A stretch of DNA of 64,000 nt. Origin: 55-13 sp037190145 (GTDB lineage Bacteria > Armatimonadota > Fimbriimonadia > Fimbriimonadales > Fimbriimonadaceae). Under the pieces are notes generated by a model. It was not told where the DNA came from and did not search any database. It saw nothing but the letters and a program-made list of their open reading frames with translations. The DNA lies in NCBI GenBank assembly GCA_037190145.1, contig JBBCJU010000002.1, positions 474,710-538,709 of the forward strand, read 5' to 3'. A program made the translations under genes and the position numbers. This document shows, one piece after another, positions 47,425-56,160 of this stretch (its first letter is position 1; every line of letters begins with the position of its first letter).

Positions 47425-48462
47425 GTGCCTAAAGTCGTTTCTCGTATGGGGTTGTTAGCCGTTGCTGTCTCGCCTTTTATCGTTGCTTTTGCCCAACAAG
47501 GTGAGCAAAAAGCGGAACCATTGGCCGAGCAAGTTTTTAAAGATGTAAAGGTTTTCAAGGGCGTTCCGGCAAGCGACATGATTCCGGCCATGCAGTTCAT
47601 GTCTGCGGCCATGAATTACTCCTGTGCTGATTGTCACGACCCCAAGGACTATGCCGCGCCTAACAAGAATAAAGAGGAAACCAGAAGGATGATCCTCTTG
47701 CAACGAGACATAAACGACAAGCACTTCGGAGGACGTCTTGAGGTGACCTGTATGACATGTCACAACAAAGAAGAGCATCCCAATGGCATGCCCCTGCCAG
47801 ATGGAATCAGCCGTCGTCATCAGCGCATCAACCCTGCTCCCAAACCGGCTGATCTTGTAACCAAGTATTTTGAAGTCACCGGAAAGAAAGAGGGTGTGCT
47901 CATTCGAACGGGAACCTTGACGGCTCCCAATGATGAGACCTATGAGATGGAGTCAGTGGCTCTCGAACTCATTCAAGCCCCGGAAGGGAAGTACCGAATC
48001 GTCTCTGGCGAGCGTAAGATCACTTCCGATGGCAAACACACTTGGTACGGAAAAGACCCGATCGCTGATGAGCCCGCTGCTCTCTTTGGTCGAATCGGTC
48101 GCGCTTGGCGGTCAGACCAAGATTTCCAAGGCTTGACTCGATTGGCCGTAACTGGGAAAGCAAACGTAAGCGGTCAAGATGCAACCGTCGTCCAAGGCTA
48201 CCGTGCCGCAACAGTAGCAGCTGAGGAGCTCTACTTCGATAACAAGTCGAATCTTCTCACGAGGTTGGTTAACTTCCGGCGTTCAACCGTTGGTACCGTG
48301 GTATCCGCCATCGACTACACAGACTATAAAGCTGTTGATGGAATCCAAGTACCGATGAAGATCACCATCACGATGGCCGAAGGGCATCAGTGGGTTATGG
48401 AATTCAAGGAAGCAAAGATACAAGCCACCATTGATGACAAGACCTTCATCGTCGGCGGCTAG
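47425..48462 (+). CDS. Two-heme cytochrome c, reaction-centre cytochrome subunit type
   Basis: Exported cytochrome (345 residues from GTG 47425). After a signal peptide (VSRMGLLAVAVSPFIVAFA) it has a domain like half of the tetraheme subunit of photosynthetic reaction centres: upstream Met helices (AMQFMSAAMNYS) followed by CADCH at 67-71, and TRRMILLQRDINDKHFGGRL followed by CMTCH at 109-113. The C-terminal 200 residues are a beta-rich domain of unknown role. No photosynthesis genes are visible; relatives occur in Acidobacteria and others. The start is uncertain; TTG 47335 and ATG 47356 are in frame. Confidence 0.78.
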   Translation: MPKVVSRMGLLAVAVSPFIVAFAQQGEQKAEPLAEQVFKDVKVFKGVPASDMIPAMQFMSAAMNYSCADCHDPKDYAAPNKNKEETRRMILLQRDINDKHFGGRLEVTCMTCHNKEEHPNGMPLPDGISRRHQRINPAPKPADLVTKYFEVTGKKEGVLIRTGTLTAPNDETYEMESVALELIQAPEGKYRIVSGERKITSDGKHTWYGKDPIADEPAALFGRIGRAWRSDQDFQGLTRLAVTGKANVSGQDATVVQGYRAATVAAEELYFDNKSNLLTRLVNFRRSTVGTVVSAIDYTDYKAVDGIQVPMKITITMAEGHQWVMEFKEAKIQATIDDKTFIVGG

Positions 48463-48469
48463 CCTCCTT

Positions 48470-48498
48470 TTGTCAGAGAGCAGATCCCTCTCTGACAA
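48470..48498. terminator. Hairpin after the cytochrome gene
   Basis: TTGTCAGAGAG (48470-48480), loop CAGATCC, CTCTCTGACAA (48488-48498), a perfect 11-bp stem eight bases after the stop codon. There is no T run after it on the plus strand. It also lies 56 bases before the LacI-family gene, so an operator is an alternative. Confidence 0.6.
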
Positions 48499-48554
48499 GC
48501 ACAGAAGAAATCCGGCATTGTCAAGGTAGCTAACCTCTGGTATCTTCCCGACCA

Positions 48555-49574
48555 ATGGCTCCCAATCGACGGATTACGCTTAACGATGTCGCCCGAGAGG
48601 CAGGCGTATCTGTGCAAACTGCGTCGCATGTGCTTGCGGAAAACATGTCCGTGCGTCTGCCACAGGCAACTAGAGATCGGGTGAAACAAGCGGCAGAACG
48701 AGTTGGCTACCGACCAAACCGTCTTGCCCAAGCAATGAAGAGGGGCAAAACTCAGGTTATTGGCGTTTGGATGCCAGTGGATCGACCTTCGCTAAACTAT
48801 CTTCGATTTCTCGCCGCCATTAATCGGCAAGCTCATCAGAGCGGCTACGACCTCATGATCACCGGATTGGATGCCTCGATGGCGTACTTCGCTGAGGGCA
48901 AGATGCCGTATGTCTGGCCGGTCGATGGCATCATAGCGCTAGATGCCGAAAAGGCGATGGCTTCGTTTCGAGAGGACCCGCGTAATGATGGGATTCCTAT
49001 CGCGCTGATGGGTTACGAGCAGTTTAACAACTGCGATTCAGTTGGATGGGATTTGATTACCGCGAGTCGTGAGGCTACGTCCCGGCTTATCGCAAAAGGA
49101 TGCCGAACCATCGTCCACATCACACTTGATTGGGTTCAAGAAAGGTTTCAGGAAGAAGATCACCGGCGGATTGGATATTGTCAGGCAATGGAGGAGGCAG
49201 GGCTGAAGCCAGCCACCATTACAACTTCTTCAGAGTCAAGTGTTGCCGCCGAAACCGCAGTTGAAACTTACTTGAAAACTCGTCCACTTCCCGACGCTTT
49301 CTTTGGCTTCACTGATCCTCTCGCCATCGGGGCGGCAAGAGCAGTCGTTCAGCATGGCTATGAGATACCTAGAGACTGCCTTATCTTCGGCTTTGGCGAT
49401 TACCCAGAATCTGCTGAAGCGAGAGTGCCTATCTCATCAATTCGTGTTCCCATTGAGGAAATAACAGAGAAGGCTTGGAGTTGGCTGACAGAACGTATAA
49501 AACAACCAAACCAACCATCACGCATTGAACGGGTTAGGATGGAATTGATCGAACGCGAATCCACTATTCGTTGA
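48555..49574 (+). CDS. LacI-family transcriptional regulator
   Basis: 339 residues. The N-terminal helix-turn-helix is canonical (RITLNDVAREAGVSVQTASH, with hinge helix YRPNRLAQAMKRGKT), followed by a periplasmic-binding-protein-like sensor domain (VIGVWMPVDRPSLNYLRFLA, DGIIALDAEKA, PDAFFGFTDPLAIGAARAV). It should repress sugar-use genes, but no sugar genes are adjacent. Confidence 0.92.
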   Translation: MAPNRRITLNDVAREAGVSVQTASHVLAENMSVRLPQATRDRVKQAAERVGYRPNRLAQAMKRGKTQVIGVWMPVDRPSLNYLRFLAAINRQAHQSGYDLMITGLDASMAYFAEGKMPYVWPVDGIIALDAEKAMASFREDPRNDGIPIALMGYEQFNNCDSVGWDLITASREATSRLIAKGCRTIVHITLDWVQERFQEEDHRRIGYCQAMEEAGLKPATITTSSESSVAAETAVETYLKTRPLPDAFFGFTDPLAIGAARAVVQHGYEIPRDCLIFGFGDYPESAEARVPISSIRVPIEEITEKAWSWLTERIKQPNQPSRIERVRMELIERESTIR

Positions 49575-49649
49575 GTTTTTGAATAGCGCGACGCATTCCT
49601 GCGAACGATCTTTTTGTAAGAATAGTAAGATACAAGCACGGGTGAAAAA

Positions 49650-50156
49650 ATGAAACTCAATGTCGCGTTTGGAAGAATCGTCTTGGGATTGTTGTTGGTC
49701 GTATCTAGCATGGCGGCGATGGCCCAGAATGAGAAATCTGGTCTTCGAAAAGAGATGGAAACCTATTATTCGAAAATGGATTCCATGGTCATGAAGGCTG
49801 AACTCAATCCGTTCTTTGCCCTCTTCGATTCAAACTACTATGTGTCTGACTTGGACGGTAAGCGTATGAACCTTGCCGAATTCAAGCAGATGATTAAAGG
49901 GATGGTTAACAACCCAGGCATGAAGCTGGTTAGCCACAAGTCGAACATCAAGAATGTTCAATTGCAGAACCAGGAAGCCGTGGTCTGGATTGAAAACGTT
50001 GTGACTTGGAAGGAAAAGTCTGGCAATGGCTGGGCCACCAAAAAAATGACAACACGTTGGGCGGAGAACTTAGTATCAAGTTCTGGTTCTTGGAAGATTA
50101 AATCCTCTCAGCAATTGATGACTAACGAGCCCTGGTCATTCAAGACTAACGACTAA
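49650..50156 (+). CDS. Exported NTF2-like (DUF4440/SnoaL-type) protein
   Basis: 168 residues with a signal peptide (IVLGLLLVVSSMAAMAQ) and one cone-shaped NTF2-like domain suggested by an early helix (MKAELNPFFALFDSNYYVSD) and later strands (AVVWIENVVTWKEKS, KKMTTRWAENLVSSSGSWKI). No catalytic residues can be assigned. Single gene with its own terminator. Confidence 0.65.
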   Translation: MKLNVAFGRIVLGLLLVVSSMAAMAQNEKSGLRKEMETYYSKMDSMVMKAELNPFFALFDSNYYVSDLDGKRMNLAEFKQMIKGMVNNPGMKLVSHKSNIKNVQLQNQEAVVWIENVVTWKEKSGNGWATKKMTTRWAENLVSSSGSWKIKSSQQLMTNEPWSFKTND

Positions 50157-50169
50157 GCGCTATTTGAAT

Positions 50170-50200
50170 ATGGCCTTCTTGCAACGTTCAAGAAGGCCAT
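50170..50200 (+). terminator. Intrinsic terminator
   Basis: ATGGCCTTCTTG (50170-50181), loop CAACGTT, CAAGAAGGCCAT (50189-50200), a perfect 12-bp stem followed by TTCGTTT, 14 bases after the stop of the NTF2-like gene. Confidence 0.88.
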
Positions 50201-50221
50201 TTCGTTTGCCATACTGATCCT

Positions 50222-50692
50222 ATGGAAATTCAGGCGACAGTTGAGAAGCCAGATGTCAAAGTCTTAAATATTTGGCGATGGTCGAACATGATCGGCTATG
50301 CAATTTTTGCCTTTGTTTCTGTGATCGCTATCGTTGCCTTAGTCACCCTGGGGCGAATTCCCGCTTGGTATTTTGTTTTTCTAGTGGTTCCTTTTTCTCT
50401 TTGGGCGCTATCCGAAGTCACTCTGAAGCGGCAATGGGAAAACTGGACTTTTCAAGTCACTCCCGAAGCACTTGATATGACTCACGGTTGGATATGGAAG
50501 AATCGCCGGATCGTAGCCAGAGACCGCATTCAGCATGTTGATATCAACTCTGGTCCCCTGGATCGTCGGTTTGGACTCGTCCAGGTTGTGGTGTATACGG
50601 CAGGAGCCACGGTCGGCATGATTCCTGGACTGAGACCGGAGCGTGCGGCACTTCTTCGAGATCAGTTGATGGCTGGTCGTGCGGTTGAATGA
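50222..50692 (+). CDS. ydbS: Bacterial PH-domain membrane protein YdbS-like
   Basis: 156 residues: two membrane helices (about 20-65) and a bPH2 domain (FQVTPEALDMTHGWIWKNRR, IVARDRIQHVDINSGPLDRR, FGLVQVVVYTAG). YdbS and YdbT proteins occur together in Bacillus and many others and are poorly understood; a role in envelope or lipid-related protection has been proposed. The stop overlaps the ydbT ATG by four bases. Confidence 0.85.
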   Translation: MEIQATVEKPDVKVLNIWRWSNMIGYAIFAFVSVIAIVALVTLGRIPAWYFVFLVVPFSLWALSEVTLKRQWENWTFQVTPEALDMTHGWIWKNRRIVARDRIQHVDINSGPLDRRFGLVQVVVYTAGATVGMIPGLRPERAALLRDQLMAGRAVE

Positions 50693-52197
50693 ACCGTTTG
50701 CACCCCTCTACGATGGTGGTGGCGTTCCTGCCGAAGCTTTACGAGGCTTTTCGATCGGTTTTGCCATTCTTGGCGATTTCATTCGTGTCGGGCCGAGGGG
50801 AAGACAGGACAGAGCTGTTCATCGCCCTCATCGGCATTTTGGGTGGCTTTGGCGCGATTGCAACCTATATAACGACTCGCTATGGAATCGAAGACGGCCA
50901 CCTGGTATGTACCAGCGGATGGTTGTTCAAAAGAGATCGTCGTATCCCTCTCAATCAAATTCATAACGTAAACATCAAGCAGGGGTTGCTTGAAAGATTT
51001 CTGAAGGTTGTGACGGTTGAAGTTGAGACTGCCGCCAGTGCTGGGGCGGAACTGAAGCTTCAGGTCATAACGGAGGAAGCGGCTGAAAACCTTCGTAGCG
51101 CACTTTCTCAAACCGTTGCTCCTGCAATGGTTGAAAAAGCGGATGAGCCATCAAATGTGGTTTACCAAGTCAACCGCCAAGATTTGCTGCTCGGGGCGAT
51201 GACCGAAAACCAGGGTGGACAAATCTTGTTTGCCATTATTGGTACAGCTGGTGCAGCGGTGTTAGCGCAAGTCGTTCACCACTTCGCCCAGATCAAAGCT
51301 TTAGTGCCCGTCTGGTTTCTATGGATTGGCACTGCGGTGGTCATTGCCATCATATTGGCGCTGGGTTGGATCTATGGCGGTGTGCAGTATGCGATCCGCT
51401 TTGGTGGGTTTACGGTTCGTAGCGAACCTGGACTCTTGAGAATCAGCCACGGCCTGTTTACCAAACTTCAATACGCCGTTCGCTTGCCCCGGGTGGAAAT
51501 TGCCAGCGTATCCTCAACCGTTTGGCAACGGATCGTAAAGCGAGGCACCGTTCGTGTAGGTACCGCAGGAACTTTTGGTGAGCAGGGAACAACGGTTCCC
51601 ATTGCGCTAATGCTTCCCAACGAGGCAACCGGCGCCACTTTGCGCCAAGTCCTGCCGACTCTAGACTTAGCCAGTTTTAGGTGGATACCTTTTCCACGAT
51701 ACTACTTAACCGTAAGCCTGATCCGAACAACTATGTCTCTGGCCCTCATGGCCGGCTTAGGCTGGATTGCTACTCACTCTTTTATAACCAGAGTAATGCC
51801 AGATGTAACTTGGGTCGCTCCAACTATTCTTGCCATCCTGTTTGGCTTCATCTATCTGGATCATTTGGTGGCTTATCGCAAGGCTGCCTATGCTGTGTCG
51901 GACACCTTCTTGGCTGTTCGGCGAGGTTTTTTCCTCCAAACGACCACCTACATTCCCATTCAAAGCATCGATACAGTAGGCACAAAGGAGCCCAGATGGT
52001 GGCGAAAACGTGGGTACACCCAACTCAATGCTAACGCAATGGCCCATTCGGTGATGATTGATATGCTTCCTATCGAAACTGCCGAGGATATTCGCCAGAG
52101 AGTGACTCGCCGTTCTGAATGTAAACCTGAGGGATACAGCTTAAATCTTCTGCAGGCTGAGACATCGCTCAATGATGACCTGCCCAAAAATCCTTGA
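50689..52197 (+). CDS. ydbT: Bacterial PH-domain membrane protein YdbT-like
   Basis: 502 residues with several membrane helix pairs alternating with three bPH2 domains: YGIEDGHLVCTSGWLFKRDR with IPLNQIHNVNIKQGLLERFL, then FTVRSEPGLLRISHGLF with RLPRVEIASVSST, and YAVSDTFLAVRRGFFLQTT with IPIQSIDTVG. This tandem form is the usual partner of YdbS. Translation is coupled by a four-base overlap. Confidence 0.85.
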   Translation: MNRLHPSTMVVAFLPKLYEAFRSVLPFLAISFVSGRGEDRTELFIALIGILGGFGAIATYITTRYGIEDGHLVCTSGWLFKRDRRIPLNQIHNVNIKQGLLERFLKVVTVEVETAASAGAELKLQVITEEAAENLRSALSQTVAPAMVEKADEPSNVVYQVNRQDLLLGAMTENQGGQILFAIIGTAGAAVLAQVVHHFAQIKALVPVWFLWIGTAVVIAIILALGWIYGGVQYAIRFGGFTVRSEPGLLRISHGLFTKLQYAVRLPRVEIASVSSTVWQRIVKRGTVRVGTAGTFGEQGTTVPIALMLPNEATGATLRQVLPTLDLASFRWIPFPRYYLTVSLIRTTMSLALMAGLGWIATHSFITRVMPDVTWVAPTILAILFGFIYLDHLVAYRKAAYAVSDTFLAVRRGFFLQTTTYIPIQSIDTVGTKEPRWWRKRGYTQLNANAMAHSVMIDMLPIETAEDIRQRVTRRSECKPEGYSLNLLQAETSLNDDLPKNP

Positions 52198-52230
52198 TGA
52201 ACCACCTCATACTCACGTTACAATAGCCTA

Positions 52231-52635
52231 GTGAATGCCGCTGCAAAGCCCCAATCCCATGAGGAGTACATTGCCCAGGTTGACGAGCCAAAGCGGTCAG
52301 AACTTCAGCAGTTGCATGATCTCATCCGCGAGCGCTTGCCAGATTTTCGCCCGGTCATGATCTCCAACTTTATGGGTTATGGCCCCTTTTCATACAAGGG
52401 CAAGACTTGCGAAGGTGAGTGGTTCCGCGTCGGTTTATCGGCCAACAAGACCGGCATCTCTATCTATATTTGTGCAGGCGATGAGAATGGCTATTTTCCC
52501 GAGCAAGCAAAAGATCGCCTTGGCAAGGCGGCCGTTGGAAAAAGCTGTATCCGATTCAAAAAGTTAGCCGACATAAACCTTGATACAGTAAAGGAACTCT
52601 TAGAGAAAACAAAGACCGCCGAGACAATGTTTTAG
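52231..52635 (+). CDS. DUF1801 domain protein
   Basis: 134 residues with the DUF1801/YdhG-like pattern: EEYIAQVDEPKRSELQQLHD, MISNFMGYGPFSYKGKT, and CIRFKKLADINLDTVKELL at the end. Start GTG 52231. The family has an alpha/beta fold and no proven biochemical role. Single gene. Confidence 0.78.
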   Translation: MNAAAKPQSHEEYIAQVDEPKRSELQQLHDLIRERLPDFRPVMISNFMGYGPFSYKGKTCEGEWFRVGLSANKTGISIYICAGDENGYFPEQAKDRLGKAAVGKSCIRFKKLADINLDTVKELLEKTKTAETMF

Positions 52636-52665
52636 TCTGTGACGGGTGGTTAATGATCATTCTGG

Positions 52666-52692
52666 TCATCCTAATCATCCAAATCATTGTTA
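52666..52692 (+). repeat. Three tandem 9-bp repeats upstream of purT
   Basis: TCATCCTAA, TCATCCAAA and TCATTGTTA follow each other in the 211-base gap before purT. The gap also has an AT-rich stretch (CATATATAAGGG near 52774). I looked for purine-riboswitch signatures and did not find them. Confidence 0.35.
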
Positions 52693-52846
52693 TTTAGTGA
52701 CATAAAGTAGCATTCGTGAACGACTGATTGGTGGTCACCTACTATTCCTGATCACGCACTCTCATATATAAGGGCTTAAAAAATCGAGTTTTGTCATCCC
52801 ATGACTTTTAGCTTTTCTGATGCTAGACGCGTTGAGAAACTAACAC

Positions 52847-54061
52847 GTGGTTTTACGCGACACGATGCTCACGTGCCACAATCTTCGGGTGCAGAAGACC
52901 ATTCTTCTTCTTGGTTCCGGGGAACTTGGTAAAGAGTTCGCCATCGCAATGGCTCGTCTGGGGCAAAAGGTCATCGCCGTAGATTCCTACGATGGGGCAC
53001 CGGCTCACCAAGTCACTCCCTATCGAGAAGTTATCGATATGTTAGATGGCGCTGCTCTTGATGCTCTTGTTGCCAAGCATAGTCCAGATTTGATCGTCCC
53101 AGAGATCGAAGCCATTCGCACCGAACGCTTTTACGATTATGAAGCTCAAGGCATTCAAGTGGTCCCAAGTGCAAAAGCCGCGAACTTCACGATGAACCGC
53201 AAAGCGATCCGTGACCTTGCTGCTGTGGAGTTAGGTGTGCGCACTGCTCCCTACCGATACGCAACATCGCTTGAGGAGCTAGAGCAAGCCGCCGAGGAAG
53301 TGGGAATTCCGTGTGTGGTGAAACCCCTTATGTCCAGCAGTGGCAAAGGACAATCGACGGTCAAGTCAAAGGAAGATCTAGCCAAGGCCTGGGAAGCAGC
53401 AGTCGAGAAGGGAAGAGGAGACCTTGCCGAGGTGATTGTGGAAGGTTTCATCGAGTTTGAAACCGAGATCACTCTTTTAACCGTGACTCAAGCGAACGGC
53501 GACACACTTTTCTGTCCGCCGATCGGCCATCGCCAAGAGCGGGGCGACTATCAAGAAAGCTGGATGCCTTGCGAGATCACCGCTACTCAGCTTCATCAAG
53601 CCCATGAGATGGCTTGGCAAGTGACAAAGGCCCTTGGTGGGGCAGGAATATGGGGTGTTGAGTTTTTCCTCGCTACAGATGGAGTTGTTTTCTCCGAGCT
53701 TTCTCCACGCCCGCACGATACGGGAATGGTCACCCTCTCAAACTGCCTGCCGCTGAACGAGTTCGAGATTCACGCACGTGCGGTTCTGGGACTTCCGATT
53801 CCTCCTTTGGACTCGCTTCGCTACGCCGCAAGTGCGGTTGTGCTGGCTGATTTTGAATCGAACGTTGCCCCAAACATAGATGGCGTTGCCGATGCTTTGA
53901 CGGATCCAATGATTGATGTTCGAGTCTTTGGGAAGCCGAGTGCCAGAGTCAATCGTCGCATGGCAGTCGCTACGGCCTCTGGCCCTCTTGGGACTTCAAT
54001 GGAAGAGTTGCGGAAGCATGCAACAGATGCCGCCGCGAAAATCAAAGTCCTACCCATCTAG
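52847..54061 (+). CDS. purT: Formate-dependent GAR transformylase PurT
   Basis: ATP-grasp enzyme that formylates glycinamide ribonucleotide from formate in purine synthesis. Very close to the E. coli form: ILLLGSGELGKEFAIAMARLG, IVPEIEAIRTER, CVVKPLMSSSGKGQSTVKSK, GHRQERGDYQESWMP, SELSPRPHDTGMVTL and VRVFGKPSARVNRRM. Start GTG 52847 gives 404 residues; ATG 52865 fits the family length slightly better. Followed by two genes in the same direction with short gaps. Confidence 0.95.
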   Translation: MVLRDTMLTCHNLRVQKTILLLGSGELGKEFAIAMARLGQKVIAVDSYDGAPAHQVTPYREVIDMLDGAALDALVAKHSPDLIVPEIEAIRTERFYDYEAQGIQVVPSAKAANFTMNRKAIRDLAAVELGVRTAPYRYATSLEELEQAAEEVGIPCVVKPLMSSSGKGQSTVKSKEDLAKAWEAAVEKGRGDLAEVIVEGFIEFETEITLLTVTQANGDTLFCPPIGHRQERGDYQESWMPCEITATQLHQAHEMAWQVTKALGGAGIWGVEFFLATDGVVFSELSPRPHDTGMVTLSNCLPLNEFEIHARAVLGLPIPPLDSLRYAASAVVLADFESNVAPNIDGVADALTDPMIDVRVFGKPSARVNRRMAVATASGPLGTSMEELRKHATDAAAKIKVLPI

Positions 54062-54075
54062 AGTTTTACGCAATT

Positions 54076-54591
54076 ATGATCCTTGACCTCCAATCCGGCA
54101 TCTTTCAGGGGAAACCTGCTCAATCGCGACGTACTCTTGGGGAGCTCGCACCTATTTTTGAGAATGCAATTGATGATCCTGATGTGATCGTTTATGAAAC
54201 GCACGGTTGCCCGGGTGAAGTAGAAGGTGACGCGAGATTGCTCTATGCGACCACCATCTTGCAGCCTGGCCAGGTGGGTGACGAGTATTTCATGACCCGA
54301 GGCCATTTCCATACGAACCCCGATCGTGGTGAACTTATGTGGACTCTTAAGGGGCAAGGCGCACTCATTCTGATGAATCGAGACCGAGATACATGGATTG
54401 AGGAGATGAGCGTTGGCTCTACTCACGATATCGACGGACGTTACGCTCACCGAGTTGCGAACACGGGGACTGAGCCCCTTGTCTTTCTGGTCGCTTGGAT
54501 GAGTGATTGTGGACACGAGTACGACAGCATCCGGGATCAGGGTTTTGGAAAACGCTTGATGGCCATTGATGCCGTACCGACCTTAACCTGA
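54076..54591 (+). CDS. Cupin-type glucose-6-phosphate isomerase
   Basis: 171-residue metal cupin of the archaeal phosphoglucose isomerase family (PF06560). Family signature YETHGCPGEVEGDARLLYAT is present in relaxed form, followed by the metal site FMTRGHFHTNPDRGELMW (His-x-His and Glu) and a third His in DGRYAHRVANTG. It interconverts glucose- and fructose-6-phosphate. Unusual in bacteria beside the common Pgi. 14 bases after purT. Confidence 0.85.
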   Translation: MILDLQSGIFQGKPAQSRRTLGELAPIFENAIDDPDVIVYETHGCPGEVEGDARLLYATTILQPGQVGDEYFMTRGHFHTNPDRGELMWTLKGQGALILMNRDRDTWIEEMSVGSTHDIDGRYAHRVANTGTEPLVFLVAWMSDCGHEYDSIRDQGFGKRLMAIDAVPTLT

Positions 54592-54603
54592 TAGAATCAA
54601 CGA

Positions 54604-55446
54604 ATGTTGGCAACCGTAATCGCCGCGACGCTCATGCAGACCACATCCTTCCCGCTCTGGAAAGACGATGCCCCAGGTGCGCTGGGGAAAGCGGATCACG
54701 ATATTCCAACTCTTACTCCATACATTCCGGCGGAGCCTAACGGAACCGCGGTTGTGGTTTGTCCCGGAGGCGGGTATGGAGCCCTTGCTTCTCATGAGGG
54801 TAAAGATTACGCTCTGTGGCTGAATCGGCTTGGCATCATGGCGTTTGTCCTCAAGTATCGTTTGGGTTCAAACGGCTATCGACATCCTGTCATGCTGAAT
54901 GACGCTGCGAGAGCCCTACGGACGGTTCGAACACAATCAAAGGGCTGGGGGCTAGATCCGAAGAAGATTGGCATTATGGGATCTTCTGCTGGTGGTCACC
55001 TGGCTTCCACTTTGCTCACTCATTTTGATGCCGGAAATCCCAATTCGGCAGATGTCATCGAACGAACAAGTTCGCGTCCAGACTTCGGCATTCTTTGCTA
55101 CGCCGTAATCAGTTTTGGAAAGTACGCTCACGTTGGGTCGCGGGAGAACCTTATTGGAAAAACGCCCGATCCAGAACTTGTAAAGAACCTTTCGAATGAG
55201 TTGCAAGTAAGCGCTCAGACACCTCCAACCTTCTTGTGGAGTACGGCTGATGATCAAGCCGTGCCGGTGGAGAATAGCCTGCTATTTGCGGAGGCGCTAC
55301 GGGCCAAGAAGGTTCCATTCGACTTGCACGTGTACGAGTCGGGGCCCCACGGGATCGGGCTTCAGGGCAAGCCAGATAGCGACAATCTCCATCCTTGGAC
55401 AAAAGAATTGGCTCGTTGGCTGAAGTCTAAAGGATGGGGCGACTAA
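54604..55446 (+). CDS. Exported alpha/beta hydrolase, acetylxylan-esterase-like
   Basis: 280 residues. After a short hydrophobic start, the hydrolase fold shows an oxyanion region (VVVCPGGGYGALASHEGKDY), nucleophile in IMGSSAGGHLASTL (G-x-S-x-G), Asp in TADDQAVPVENS and His in ESGPHGIGLQG. The PGGGY motif and spacing match BD-FAE/acetylxylan esterases of Bacteroidetes and Planctomycetes. Substrate probably an acylated sugar. 12 bases after the cupin isomerase, same operon. Confidence 0.82.
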   Translation: MLATVIAATLMQTTSFPLWKDDAPGALGKADHDIPTLTPYIPAEPNGTAVVVCPGGGYGALASHEGKDYALWLNRLGIMAFVLKYRLGSNGYRHPVMLNDAARALRTVRTQSKGWGLDPKKIGIMGSSAGGHLASTLLTHFDAGNPNSADVIERTSSRPDFGILCYAVISFGKYAHVGSRENLIGKTPDPELVKNLSNELQVSAQTPPTFLWSTADDQAVPVENSLLFAEALRAKKVPFDLHVYESGPHGIGLQGKPDSDNLHPWTKELARWLKSKGWGD

Positions 55447-56066
55447 GGCGCTAACCGATCTATCTGCCAGCTGTTGTCAAGCCGTTGATATCTCAAACGG
55501 TCATGCAATCTGGCGGGACCACCTTGCCAAAACTCAATCATGTCTGGTTGCATGCGATAGCCGCCCCAATGCGGGGGGCGGGGAATCTGGTCGGTATGAT
55601 TGTCCCTCACTTGTTTGACGAGAATATTTAGGCTTTCTCGATCCTCGATAGTCTGGCTTTGAGGGCTGGCGGCGGAAGCAACTTGGCTTTCAAAAGGTCT
55701 TGAATACCAATAGTCGTCAGACTCTGCTTCCGAAATCTGTTCGATCACGCCTTCGATTCGAATTTGTCGTTCTAAGGCTCCCCACCAAAAGTTAAGACAT
55801 CCCAAAGGGCACTCTTTAATCTCATGGCCTTTGCGGCTTTCGTAGTTGGTAAAGAAGGTAAATCCTTCTGGGCCGTGACTGCGTAGCAAAACGATGCGAG
55901 AGGATGGTTTGCCATTGTCTGCAACCGTAGAAAGACACATTGCAGTTGGCTCTATGACCTGAGCTTGGGTAGCTTCTTCTAGCCAAACGGAAAATTGTTG
56001 AAAAGGGTCAACGTTTGCTTCTGATTCCAGCAGTTGTCCCTTTGTATAGTCATAGCGTTCTGCCAC
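55443..56066 (-). CDS. pdxH: Pyridoxamine 5'-phosphate oxidase
   Basis: FMN enzyme that makes pyridoxal 5'-phosphate. 207 residues, normal. Family segments: AMCLSTVADNGKPSSRIVLL, FTFFTNYESRKGHEI, NFWWGALERQIRIEG, YWYSRPFESQVASAASPQSQ, PHWGGYRMQPDMIEFWQGG and the end RLHDRLRY. 3' end overlaps the convergent esterase gene by four bases. Confidence 0.95.
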   Translation of the reverse strand: MAERYDYTKGQLLESEANVDPFQQFSVWLEEATQAQVIEPTAMCLSTVADNGKPSSRIVLLRSHGPEGFTFFTNYESRKGHEIKECPLGCLNFWWGALERQIRIEGVIEQISEAESDDYWYSRPFESQVASAASPQSQTIEDRESLNILVKQVRDNHTDQIPRPPHWGGYRMQPDMIEFWQGGPARLHDRLRYQRLDNSWQIDRLAP

Positions 56067-56102
56067 AGACTCAGTTTACTGCTGCCATCTGATACAAAGT
56101 AA

Positions 56103-56137
56103 AAAGTCCGATTGAAGAAACTCTCCAACCGGACTTT
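56103..56137 (-). terminator. Terminator after rpsD
   Basis: On the minus strand AAAGTCCG (56137-56130), loop, CGGACTTT (56110-56103), followed by TTACTTTG. An 8-bp stem extended by partial pairing, 23 bases after the rpsD stop. Confidence 0.75.
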
Positions 56138-56160
56138 GGCGACGACGAGAAGGGGGAACC

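Noticed and set aside
52636..52846. Purine or ZTP riboswitch upstream of purT
   Set aside because: A CTCATATATAA stretch recalls the start of a purine riboswitch, but the two conserved loops and the closing strand are missing.
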